Origin: Nostoc sp. MG11
Lineage (GTDB): Bacteria > Cyanobacteriota > Cyanobacteriia > Cyanobacteriales > Nostocaceae
Assembly (NCBI RefSeq): GCF_014904695.1
Contig: NZ_JACXXN010000016.1
Span: forward strand, 82,893 to 146,892
Direction: 5' to 3'
DNA length: 64,000 bases
The first letter of the stretch is position 1. Each line of letters begins with the position of its first letter. This document shows, in pieces, positions 7,183 through 14,937 of this stretch. Made by a program: the position numbers and the translations under genes. The notes below the pieces were generated by a model, which saw nothing but the letters and a program-made list of their open reading frames with translations, did no database searches and was not told the DNA's origin.

Positions 7183-9793
7183 ATTTATCAACCCAAAAGT
7201 CGGCAAGTTCTGGCAAGGTGATGCCCAACCAGGCATACATATTGCGATCGCTGGTAAGGTCAGGTTGCTAGATAGCGCCGATGAGTTAATCGCCACTTTG
7301 GAGGCAGGTGACTCATTTGGGGAGTTTACCTTGTTTAAGGAGGGTGAGTTTAAACCTTACGCTGCCAGGGCTTCAGTCAACTTGCAACTATGCTTTGTTC
7401 CGGGTGAGACGTTGTGGCCACTGATGGCTAAATATCCCGAAATTCGGGAGCATTTGCAGGCTAAGGCGCTGTCTCGTAACCCCCAACAGCTGGACTCAGA
7501 TCAACCTCCATCTGACTCAAAACTGCTGCATAAAACGGAGATTTTGTCAACGCCAGCAGTAGAGCCACGCCAGAAAAAGATTAGCAAAGCTTATTTTCCC
7601 AACTCCACGCAGCGAGCGGGGCATTTATTACAGCGTGTGATTCGGCGCTATCCATTTTTTGCCCAACAGAGTGGATCGGATTGCGGTGCAGCTTGTTTAG
7701 TGATGGTGTCTCGCTATTGGGGGAAAAACTTTAGTGTAAATCGCCTGCGGGATATCGCCAATGTTGACCGCAATGGCTCCTCACTGCGGGGATTATCGGC
7801 GGCGGCGGAAAGTATTGGCTTTACCACGCGACCTGTGAAAGCGAGTCTTGACCAATTGGCGAAGCAAAAATTGCCTGCCATTGTCCACTGGGAAGGCAAG
7901 CATTACATTGTAGTCTACGAAATTACTCCCAAGAGTGTGATTGTAGCTGACCCTGCTGTTGGTCAACGCACCCTCAGCCACCAGCAATTTAAAGCCAACT
8001 GGACTGGCTATACACTGCTGCTGCAACCCACCGCTTGGTTGAAGGATACCAAAGAGGCTACAACTCCCTTTTGGCAATTCTTTGAGTTGATCAAGCCTCA
8101 CTCTTTAGTAATGCTAGAAGTGTTTGTCGCTTCTTTATTTATCCAGATATTTGGACTTGTTACACCTCTATTTACTCAGTTAATTTTAGACCGTGTAGTT
8201 GTGCAGCGTTCTGAACTAACCTTAACGGCGGTAGGGTTAGGATTGCTGATTTTTAGTTTATTTCGTGTGGCAATGACGGGGTTGCGGCAATATTTGTTAG
8301 ACCACACGGCAAATAAGCTCGATTTAGCATTGATTGTGGGATTTATTCGCCATACCCTGCGGCTACCCTTGAGTTACTTTGAATCGCGTTATGTAGGGGA
8401 TATTATCTCTCGTGTACAGGAAAACCGCAAAATTCAACGCTTCCTCTCCGGTGAGGCGTTATCCATCCTACTGGATTTAGTTACTGTCTTTATCTATTTA
8501 GGATTAATGTTTTGGTACAGTTGGAAAATGGCGTTACTAGTATTAGTGATTGTACCGCCTTTTTTCCTACTAGCATTGATTGCCACACCTTTTTTACAAA
8601 AGATTTCTAGGGAAATCTTTAATGCTGTTGCTAATGAAAGTAGCTATCTGATTGAAGCACTTTCTGGCGTACGAACAGTTAAATCTACAGCAGTAGAACA
8701 GACAGTACGTTGGCATTGGGAAGAGTTATTAAGTAAGGAAATAAAAACTAACTTTTCCGGGCAAATTATTAGCAATCGCCTACAAATATTCAGCAACACA
8801 ATTGAAGCAGTGGTAACTACTATCTTGCTGTGGTTTGGGGCGTACCAAGTGATCCATAACCAGCTAACCATTGGGCAATTGGTAGCATTTAATATGTTGT
8901 TGGGAAATATTATTAGACCCTTCCAACGATTAACAGTTTTGTGGAATCAATTGCAAGAAGTGGTGATTGCAGTGGAACGCATTAATGATGTGTTGGATGC
9001 GGAACCAGAAGAAGATTTGCAGCATCAGGCGCGGCAATCTTTGCCACCCATTCAAGGTAACATTCGCTTTGACAACGTAACGTTCCGCTATCACCCTGAA
9101 AGCGATATCAATGTTTTGGAAAATCTCAGTTTTGAAGTACACAGCGGGCAAATGGTCGCCTTGGTGGGACGGAGTGGTTCGGGAAAAACCACAATTTCTA
9201 AGCTGGTTTTGGGGTTATACTCCCCCACAGATGGCAAAGTGTTGATTGATGAGCAGGATATTACCAGTCTTTCGTTGCGTTCTCTACGCGAGCAGGTTGG
9301 GGTAGTTGACCAAGATACCTTTTTGTTTGGCGGAACGATTCGGGAAAATATTAGCTTGGCACATCCTGGAGCAACTTTGGCAGAGATTATTGAGGCGGCG
9401 CGATTGGCGGGCGCTGATGAGTTTATTAAAAAGTTACCTATGGGTTATGAAACCCAGATCGGTGAAGGAGGGGGGATGTTGTCTGGAGGACAGCGACAAA
9501 GAATTGCGATCGCAAAGGCGTTGTTAGGCAATCCCAAGCTGTTGATTTTGGATGAGGCGACTTCTCATCTGGATGCAGAGTCAGAAAGGATTATTCAGAC
9601 GAATTTAAACACAATTCTTAAGGACAGAACCACCTTGGTAATCGCCCATCGCCTTTCAACTGTGCGGAATGCAGATTTGATTTTGGTGCTGGATCGCGGC
9701 GTGTTGATTGAGAGTGGGACTCACCAAGAGTTGATGGCGAAACGGGGACATTATTTTTATCTCAATCATCAGCAGATGGACGTTGCGGGGTGA
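7076..9793 (+). CDS. Peptidase-containing ABC exporter with cyclic-nucleotide-binding domain
   Basis: A 905-residue exporter of double-glycine-leader peptides. Domains in order: cNMP-binding-like fold (about 35-135, GDSFGEFTLFKEGEF); C39 peptidase (about 190-320) with catalytic C203 in QQSGSDCGAAC, H276 in GKHYIVV and D292 in VADPAVG; six-helix membrane domain (about 340-640); ATPase with Walker A GRSGSGKTT (698-706), signature LSGGQRQR (802-809), Walker B LLILDEATSHLD and switch His 858. All catalytic residues are present. It should cut leaders after Gly-Gly in the cytoplasm and pump the peptide out. The start overlaps the HTH gene; HlyD and PpiC genes follow in the same direction. Confidence 0.93.
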   Translation: MVQNTSAQVLSLQQFNNTLGYSLSTEEFQQCLQQVKFINPKVGKFWQGDAQPGIHIAIAGKVRLLDSADELIATLEAGDSFGEFTLFKEGEFKPYAARASVNLQLCFVPGETLWPLMAKYPEIREHLQAKALSRNPQQLDSDQPPSDSKLLHKTEILSTPAVEPRQKKISKAYFPNSTQRAGHLLQRVIRRYPFFAQQSGSDCGAACLVMVSRYWGKNFSVNRLRDIANVDRNGSSLRGLSAAAESIGFTTRPVKASLDQLAKQKLPAIVHWEGKHYIVVYEITPKSVIVADPAVGQRTLSHQQFKANWTGYTLLLQPTAWLKDTKEATTPFWQFFELIKPHSLVMLEVFVASLFIQIFGLVTPLFTQLILDRVVVQRSELTLTAVGLGLLIFSLFRVAMTGLRQYLLDHTANKLDLALIVGFIRHTLRLPLSYFESRYVGDIISRVQENRKIQRFLSGEALSILLDLVTVFIYLGLMFWYSWKMALLVLVIVPPFFLLALIATPFLQKISREIFNAVANESSYLIEALSGVRTVKSTAVEQTVRWHWEELLSKEIKTNFSGQIISNRLQIFSNTIEAVVTTILLWFGAYQVIHNQLTIGQLVAFNMLLGNIIRPFQRLTVLWNQLQEVVIAVERINDVLDAEPEEDLQHQARQSLPPIQGNIRFDNVTFRYHPESDINVLENLSFEVHSGQMVALVGRSGSGKTTISKLVLGLYSPTDGKVLIDEQDITSLSLRSLREQVGVVDQDTFLFGGTIRENISLAHPGATLAEIIEAARLAGADEFIKKLPMGYETQIGEGGGMLSGGQRQRIAIAKALLGNPKLLILDEATSHLDAESERIIQTNLNTILKDRTTLVIAHRLSTVRNADLILVLDRGVLIESGTHQELMAKRGHYFYLNHQQMDVAG

Positions 9794-9872
9794 AACAAGA
9801 CGACAAGAAAGAAGCTTTTCTTGTCTCTGCACTTCCAAAATCCCAAATCCCAAATTGATATCAGGAAACATC

Positions 9873-11396
9873 ATGCCAAACACATTGAATGGAAGGATTC
9901 AAACCCAAATCCATGAGGTAGAACAGGGCGAGGAAATTTTAAAGGAGCAAACACCAGCTAAATCAACTGATGATTGGGCTGACGCAACCAAAGATTTACT
10001 TGATAGCTTACCCCAGGTTTGGACAAGGGGATTGCTATATTTTTTGGTGATGTCTGTGTCGATCATTTTACCTTGGGCGATGCTATCTAAGGTGGATGAA
10101 ACGGGTACAGCAAGAGGGCGACTTGAGCCAAAGGGAAAAACAGTTAGGCTGGATACTGCTGTGGCGGGTACTGTTGCCGAAATTCGTGTAAAAGAGGGTG
10201 ATGCAGTTAAAGTTGGACAGACTTTATTGGTGTTGGAATCGGAATTAGTTAAGGCAGAAATGCGCCAGGCACAGGATAAGTTAGAGGGGCAATTAAATCG
10301 ACTTTCTCAGTTAAATTCATCTAAAAGTCAGTTAGTTGTATCTTTGACAACGCAACAGCAACAAAATCAATCTCAACAGTTAGAAAAGCAGGCTCAAATT
10401 GATCAAGCACGGCAGAATATGAATGCTCTGAAGAATTCTTATGACTTACAAAAAGACGAAAAATTAGCTCAAGTCAATCAGGCACGGCAAACTGTTGAGC
10501 ATAATCAAACTGCTAATAAGTTAGTAAACAGTAGTTTAGCAAGTACCGAGCGGGAAGTTGAACGCTATCGCAGTCTTTGGCAGTCAGGGGTTGTTCCAGA
10601 AATTAATGTTGTCGAGAAGCAAGATATAGCTAAAAACAAGCAACAGTTATACGAACAAAATCAGTCAGATATTCAGCAGGCTAAACTACGTTTGATAGAA
10701 CAACAGAGTAGTTATGAGCGGACTATTCGGCAAGCAAATGCAGATATTGAGCAGGCACACTTGCGACTGAAAGAACAGGAAAGAAGTTATCAGACCTTAA
10801 CTCGTTCCAGCAAACTAGCTCTGCTAAAAATCGACGAACAACAAAAGAATTTGGAGACAGAAATTACTATGCTTCAGGCAGAAATTGCTCAGAGTAAGAG
10901 TCAGATTGTCTCGTTAAAATTTCAGTTAGGACAACGAGAGTTAAGAGCCACCGTGAATGGTAGAGTGTTTCAGTTACCAATACAACGGGCTGGGTCTGTA
11001 GTGCAGCCTGGAGCAATGATTGCGGAGATTGCACCCCAAGGTTCGCCTTTAATAATTAGGGCGCAAATGGCAACAAATGAGAGTGGTTCTTTGCGAAGAG
11101 GGTTGCCAGTAAAGTTAAAGTTTGATGCTTATCCGTTTCAGGATTATGGAATTGTGGAAGGAGAATTGTTAGAGATTTCACCTACTACCATCGAGGTAGA
11201 AACCCCTAATGGGAAGGTGGCAGCTTATGACTTGGAAATTGCCCTAAAACAAAATTGTATTCTCTCAGCTAATAAATGTATTGCTTTGCGTGCTGGGGAT
11301 ACGGCGACAGCTGAGGTAATTGTGCGCCAACGTCGGATTATTGATTTTCTGCTTGACCCGTTTAAGCAGTTGCAACAGGGTGGGATGAGATTGTAA
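9873..11396 (+). CDS. HlyD-family membrane fusion protein
   Basis: The periplasmic adaptor joining the ABC exporter to an outer-membrane channel. From the ATG at 9873 (AGGA lies about 5 bases upstream) it has 507 residues. A single membrane anchor spans about 52-71 (LLYFLVMSVSIILPWAM). A lipoyl-like half-motif follows (VKEGDAVKVGQTLLVLES), then a long Gln-rich coiled coil from about 120 to 370, and a C-terminal beta domain with the returning lipoyl half (ELRATVNGRVFQL). A TTG at 9783 would add 30 residues and overlap the exporter stop, but it has poor coding character. The gap to the exporter is 79 bases, consistent with one operon. Confidence 0.92.
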   Translation: MPNTLNGRIQTQIHEVEQGEEILKEQTPAKSTDDWADATKDLLDSLPQVWTRGLLYFLVMSVSIILPWAMLSKVDETGTARGRLEPKGKTVRLDTAVAGTVAEIRVKEGDAVKVGQTLLVLESELVKAEMRQAQDKLEGQLNRLSQLNSSKSQLVVSLTTQQQQNQSQQLEKQAQIDQARQNMNALKNSYDLQKDEKLAQVNQARQTVEHNQTANKLVNSSLASTEREVERYRSLWQSGVVPEINVVEKQDIAKNKQQLYEQNQSDIQQAKLRLIEQQSSYERTIRQANADIEQAHLRLKEQERSYQTLTRSSKLALLKIDEQQKNLETEITMLQAEIAQSKSQIVSLKFQLGQRELRATVNGRVFQLPIQRAGSVVQPGAMIAEIAPQGSPLIIRAQMATNESGSLRRGLPVKLKFDAYPFQDYGIVEGELLEISPTTIEVETPNGKVAAYDLEIALKQNCILSANKCIALRAGDTATAEVIVRQRRIIDFLLDPFKQLQQGGMRL

Positions 11397-11511
11397 GGAT
11401 TTCACGGTACTTTTACATTTCTCAACTTCATCACCTACCCCCATTACTTTTTAGGGAAAAAAGTGATTATTTTACTTTTAATTTCGTTTACCTAATTTAA
11501 GGAGAAACATC

Positions 11512-12267
11512 ATGTCACAATCTATCACTATTACCAACGAAGATATTCTTAATCAAGTCAAGCTATCCTGTAAAATCCCTGAGTTCATTGAGGGGATTAT
11601 TACTCGTAAAGTTATTGCAAATGCCGCAGCTGAGGCGGGTATCAAAGTAGAGACTGAGGAACTTCAAAAAGCAGCTGACCAAATCCGGTTAATGAACAAA
11701 CTTAATAGTGCTGATGATACCTGGGCGTGGTTGGAAAAACATAGTCTTTGTATAGATGATTATGAAAAAATTGTCTACAGCACCGTCATTTCTGGAAAGT
11801 TAGCTGCTCATCTGTTTGCAGATAAAGTTGAACCCTATTTCTTTGAAAATCAACTAGATTATGCTGGTGTGGTCATGTATGAGGTTGTTCTGGATAATGA
11901 AGACTTGGCGATAGAACTCTTCTATGCCATTAAAGAAGGTGAGATGAGTTTTTATGATATTGCTCACAAATATATCCAGGATAAGGAATTACGCCGCAAA
12001 GGAGGTTATCGGGGGATAATGCGCCGCAAAGATTTGAAACCAGAGATTTCAACAAATGTCTTTGCTGCCACGCCTCCCCAGGTTCTTAAACCCATCGTAG
12101 CCTCTAAAGGAGTATACCTAATTTTGGTTGAGGAAATTATTAAACCACAATTGGAGCCTATGCTGCGCTATCAAATTCTTGAGGATTTATTTACAGCCTG
12201 GATAAAGCAGCAAATTAAGCCAGTTGAAATTACTAAAAAACTCGACTTTAGCAGTCTGACAACTTAA
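11512..12267 (+). CDS. PpiC/SurA-like peptidyl-prolyl isomerase of the export operon
   Basis: A 251-residue protein without an obvious signal peptide. The N-terminal half is helical and SurA-like. Residues about 115-215 resemble a parvulin domain (GEMSFYDIAHKYIQDKEL, RKGGYRGIMRRKDL, then VFAATPPQVLKPIVASKG and YLILVEEI). AAGGAGA lies 6 bases before the ATG, a strong ribosome-binding site. Isomerases of this type commonly accompany cyanobacterial HlyD/ABC export operons and probably hold or fold the exported peptide. Family membership is fairly sure; the catalytic status of the parvulin site is not. Confidence 0.82.
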   Translation: MSQSITITNEDILNQVKLSCKIPEFIEGIITRKVIANAAAEAGIKVETEELQKAADQIRLMNKLNSADDTWAWLEKHSLCIDDYEKIVYSTVISGKLAAHLFADKVEPYFFENQLDYAGVVMYEVVLDNEDLAIELFYAIKEGEMSFYDIAHKYIQDKELRRKGGYRGIMRRKDLKPEISTNVFAATPPQVLKPIVASKGVYLILVEEIIKPQLEPMLRYQILEDLFTAWIKQQIKPVEITKKLDFSSLTT

Positions 12268-12313
12268 ATTTTAATTTAACTCAAAAGTCAAGTATTCAAA
12301 ACCGTTAACAGAT

Positions 12314-12340
12314 AATGCCCTCTAATTATTAGAGGGCATT
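12314..12340 (+). terminator. Hairpin at the end of the exporter operon
   Basis: A perfect 12-bp inverted repeat: AATGCCCTCTAA pairs with TTAGAGGGCATT around a 3-base loop, about 47 bases after the isomerase stop and followed by GTTT. It lies between two convergent genes, so it may stop transcription from both sides. Confidence 0.75.
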
Positions 12341-12400
12341 GTTTACTGCCTTAGACCGCAAGTCTAAAATTATGGACTTTCCATTCAAAATTTTCAGTTG

Positions 12401-12568
12401 CTACAGGAGTACTGCTATAACAATACTTACTAGAACAGGGTGAGCCTCAATAAAGTCAAGAATCTTACTAAAAAAACTACCACCTAACACATAGGCTAGC
12501 TCATCCTCTGTGAGTTCACAGAGAAAGCTTTCGGAAGGATTTAGGTCACAGACTGTAATACTAGCCAT
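12401..12568 (-). CDS. Double-glycine leader peptide, Cys-free core (bacteriocin-like precursor)
   Basis: A 55-residue ORF. The leader MASITVCDLNPSESFLC continues ELTEDELAYVLGG, ending in the Gly-Gly that C39 peptidases recognise, with the usual acidic ELxxxEL-type pattern. The 25-residue core begins SFFSKILDFIEAHP and ends in a strongly hydrophobic run (VLVSIVIAVLL). It has three Ser but no Cys or Thr, so it cannot close a lanthionine ring by itself. An AAGGAGT ribosome-binding site lies about 10 bases before the ATG. It is convergent with the exporter operon, which has the matching peptidase. The likely role is an exported amphipathic or membrane-active peptide; its activity is unknown. Confidence 0.85.
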   Translation of the reverse strand: MASITVCDLNPSESFLCELTEDELAYVLGGSFFSKILDFIEAHPVLVSIVIAVLL

Positions 12569-13250
12569 TTTTAAATGTACTCCTTAGTTAATTTGTGTTG
12601 GTTGGGATTAGACTTTGAATTGCCTTATCCCGTTACCATAATCTGTTATTCAATCTATTATTTCAAGGTTTATCTCACTAAATAATGTGCCACAATTAAT
12701 GCAGTTATATATTGATTAATTATCAAATCAAGTGTGCCATTTTTGGGAAAAGAAAAGTTTTATATTTATTTAGATAAATAACATTATATTTGATGGCATA
12801 TATAAAATATTTCTGACCTTTTTTTTCACTGCTTACTTCATTAACATAAATTAGAAAAACCAATAAAAAATTAGTCCAAGAATTCTCTTAGACTTAAAGA
12901 TAAAAATTTAAGGCTATTTCATTCTGGCAATAGCAGCAAACCCCATGCTATTCGCTACAATCTGTTTCACTCAGGTGGGACGTACGATGATTAACCAGAT
13001 GTCAATAGAAGAGGCAGCAGATAATTGGAACCTCCTCCTTGCTGCGATCGAGGAAGCTATTTACTATTGCGAAAGTCACCAAGAACTTCTGAAACTGGAA
13101 GCAGATGAGGAGCGTTAACGCCTCGAACAACAACGAGCCTCCCTTGAGCCTAAAACTACTCATTGATGAAGACTCCCAGGCAAAACCTTTAGTTAATTTG
13201 TTACGGAGTGCTGTCACGATGTCAAATGGTCTATTACCTTTCCTTCTTTC
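12569..13250. other. AT-rich spacer between precursor gene and PEP-CTERM gene
   Basis: Mostly AT-rich sequence. The first 150 bases should hold the promoter of the 12.4 kb precursor gene, though I could not assign boxes confidently. It contains one short ORF at 12987-13118, listed separately. Nothing else is supported. Confidence 0.5.
12987..13118 (+). pseudogene. Short acidic helical ORF, possibly truncated by a stop
   Basis: 43 residues (MINQMSIEEAADNWNLLLAA, then IEEAIYYCESHQELL and a Glu-rich end), preceded by AGGTGGGA at good spacing from the ATG at 12987. Immediately after the TAA the same frame continues with plausible coding sequence RLEQQRASLEPKTTH to a TGA at 13164-13166. This suggests a CAA-to-TAA change in an originally 59-residue protein. 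I do not recognise the family. It could equally be a real 43-residue protein. Confidence 0.4.
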
Positions 13251-13883
13251 TCACGTCTTCTGAGAGGATTTCTTTTTGAACAGGACTCCAAATCCTAGTA
13301 CAGAAACTAAACTGAGGATGGTGGAGGGTTCTGGAACGGTGACACCATCATAACGCCCCCCGACTAGCAGGGGCCCAGCATCTCCCACCTCTAGCGGAGC
13401 CGTTAAATCTGGTTCAGTAAGAGTTTGAGCGACAAAACGCGTCCCCAAGAGAATAACTCCTCCTGTAAAAGTAACGCGTGGAGCTCGGAAAAGCTCTCCA
13501 GAGTCCTCCAAGATAAAGTTATTATCAACTTCAATATTGGCAAAAAGGTTAGATATGCCAATTTGCCCATCTCCATTAACATCTCCCCAGATTACCTCGT
13601 CATCAACTTCATCGAGTTCAGGAAATAAAAACAGCTCTATTGTAGTGATATCTAGTTCTGTACCCTCATTTAGAAAGTTTTGTTGACCGCTGATATCAGG
13701 TGCATTCCATACAAGAACCGTACGAGGGGGATTCACGCCAATTCCGAAATTGCGGGAAGGGAGATTGCGATCAGGGGTTGTCAAAACGGGTTCGACTAAT
13801 ATAGCAGCAGCAGCTGGAGCTAAAGAAAGAAGACTGCTGACTGCCGCACTAATAACGAGCGTTCCTATATTTTTAGTATTCAT
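13251..13883 (-). CDS. PEP-CTERM exported protein with a calcium-loop-like motif
   Basis: 210 residues from the ATG at 13883; an upstream in-frame start at 13922 would only lengthen the signal peptide. A signal sequence (IGTLVISAAVSSLLSLAPAA) comes first. GDVNGDGQIGISNLFA near the middle resembles a dockerin or EF-hand calcium loop. The C-terminus has VPEPSTILSLVSVLGFG and a basic tail (KKKSSQK), the PEP-CTERM sorting signal processed by exosortase. It is thus an exported, probably matrix- or envelope-associated protein. No exosortase is in the window. It lies between two RiPP precursor genes but need not take part in that system. Confidence 0.85.
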   Translation of the reverse strand: MNTKNIGTLVISAAVSSLLSLAPAAAAILVEPVLTTPDRNLPSRNFGIGVNPPRTVLVWNAPDISGQQNFLNEGTELDITTIELFLFPELDEVDDEVIWGDVNGDGQIGISNLFANIEVDNNFILEDSGELFRAPRVTFTGGVILLGTRFVAQTLTEPDLTAPLEVGDAGPLLVGGRYDGVTVPEPSTILSLVSVLGFGVLFKKKSSQKT

Positions 13884-13959
13884 GACCTTAAAGAGAGACG
13901 TATAAAGCAACATTGTTAACAATACTTAATTTTGATAACTGTCAAAATTAAGTATTTCC

Positions 13960-14188
13960 TTATTCCCAAATAAGCACTGAAGGCAACAATTCTGGAGATA
14001 CTAAGCGTAACAACTGATACCCTACTCCTGCTGTACCTCGCAAAAAACTAGGGTTAAAAAGCCAGTTAGGTAATACATCAAAAGTATATCCTCCGTTTTC
14101 TTTTGCTCTTTCCACTACCCATGCTGCCTTCTTCCTAGCAGTTTTTAGCCATTCCTGCTTACCAAGTTTTTGGAAAGCGACAACAATA
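13960..14188 (-). pseudogene. C-terminal remnant of a LanM-type lanthipeptide synthetase
   Basis: About 75 codons read IVVAFQKLGKQEWLKTARKK, then NPSFLRGTAGVGYQLLRLVS and PELLPSVLIWE to a stop. This is the C-terminal end of the LanC-like cyclase domain of class II synthetases (GTAGxGYxLLRL...LPSVLxxE). The zinc ligands and the whole dehydratase half are absent. An open frame continues to an ATG at 14295, but those extra codons fall inside a candidate inserted element whose inverted repeat starts at 14189. The gene is therefore a truncated relic, not an active cyclase. Confidence 0.78.
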
Positions 14189-14375
14189 TAGTGGGACTTA
14201 GACAAAAAATAGCCAGAAAAAACACTCAAATGTATATACAGAGAGACTTCGACATCGGTTTGCTTAGTTTCTTGATATATATGGGTTTCAAGCATTTTTG
14301 AGTCTTTGGTGTATTTTCCCTGCCCTGTATGGGTTTGAGGCTTGTTTCTGCCTCAAAAATGTTTAAGTCCCGATA
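14189..14375. mobile_element. MITE-like or IS-remnant element with terminal inverted repeats
   Basis: The left end TAGTGGGACTTAGACA (14189-14204) and the inverted right end TATCGGGACTTAAACA (14360-14375 read on the minus strand) match at 13 of 16 positions and enclose 187 bp. LanM-like coding sequence stops exactly at the left end. No transposase fits inside. It is either a small non-autonomous element or the fused ends of a deleted insertion sequence. Target-site duplications were not convincing. Confidence 0.55.
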
Positions 14376-14377
14376 GT

Positions 14378-14524
14378 TCAGTGTTGAATAAATTCAGCAT
14401 AGATTCTGCTTTTGAGACGTTCTTCAATGAGATTTTGGTCAAGCTTTTGTGGATTAAAATCTGGATCGAAAGAACGATTGAAGGATTCTAAAATAAAGAT
14501 TATGTTGGTTGCTATAGTAGCCAT
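14378..14524 (-). CDS. Short ORF of unknown function next to the inverted repeat
   Basis: 48 residues from an ATG at 14524 (MATIATNIIFILESFNRSF, then DPDFNPQKLDQNLIEERLK and SRIYAEFIQH). The end is rich in charged helical sequence and could be the tail of a transposase, because its stop abuts the inverted repeat at 14375. There is no ribosome-binding site. I do not recognise it, and it may be a gene fragment. Confidence 0.35.
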   Translation of the reverse strand: MATIATNIIFILESFNRSFDPDFNPQKLDQNLIEERLKSRIYAEFIQH

Positions 14525-14566
14525 TTGTGATAATTATACTACTGCCATTTACATTTTGTTTACAAC

Positions 14567-14606
14567 GATTCCCCTACGAATTTACAAAGTATATACTAGG
14601 GGAATC
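14567..14606 (-). terminator. Inverted repeat downstream of the Cys-rich precursor gene
   Basis: GATTCCCCTA and TAGGGGAATC form a perfect 10-bp stem around a 20-base loop, about 30 bases past the stop of the 14.7 kb precursor gene. There is no T-run, so it may act as an mRNA-stabilising end and not as a factor-independent terminator. Confidence 0.45.
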
Positions 14607-14636
14607 ATTGCGCCTCAAATAGTGGTTAGTAAGTTA

Positions 14637-14804
14637 TTAAGCGTAAGCTACAGCTCCACATCCATGACAACTACTACATAGAGCCACCACTAAACCCCCT
14701 CTTATTTCAAGTTCGTTGTCTTCGAGGTCGTTGATGAAAGTTTCATAATCGACAAACAATTCTGCCCCAGCTAGTTTGATGTCATTAACTACGATGTTAG
14801 CCAT
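14637..14804 (-). CDS. Double-glycine RiPP precursor with Cys/Ser core (putative lanthipeptide)
   Basis: A 55-residue ORF. The acidic leader starts MANIVVNDIKLAGAELF, contains FINDLEDNELEIR and ends GG at 36-37. The 18-residue core is LVVALCSSCHGCGAVAYA, with three Cys and two Ser but no Thr: enough for up to two lanthionine rings after Ser dehydration. GGAG lies about 10 bases before the ATG. The leader is related to that of the 12.4 kb precursor (MA.I.V.D, E-S/T-F, EL...GG). The kinase/HopA1 operon upstream on the same strand, and the C39 exporter nearby, suit modification and export. Ring pattern and activity are unknown. Confidence 0.85.
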   Translation of the reverse strand: MANIVVNDIKLAGAELFVDYETFINDLEDNELEIRGGLVVALCSSCHGCGAVAYA

Positions 14805-14937
14805 TTGAGTTTTTCTCCAATAATGAATTTGTGCTATTGACTAAGAATCAATTAGTAATTTTTGATTCTTATTGTAATCATAATTTTAATTAATTGAGTA
14901 TGTCTATCTTTTTTTTAGTTTAGTGGTGTTCAAATAA

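Noticed and set aside
13002..13217. 71-codon minus-strand ORF in the RiPP spacer, with a GG-like LKGGSLLF segment
   Set aside because: It resembles a double-glycine peptide only superficially. There is no acidic leader or good ribosome-binding site, and the opposite strand at 12987 reads better.
14412..14681. 89-codon plus-strand ORF opposite the Cys-rich precursor
   Set aside because: It is antisense to the precursor and to the short ORF at 14378-14524, has no ribosome-binding site, and its composition (Ser/Thr runs at the end) is that of a shadow frame.
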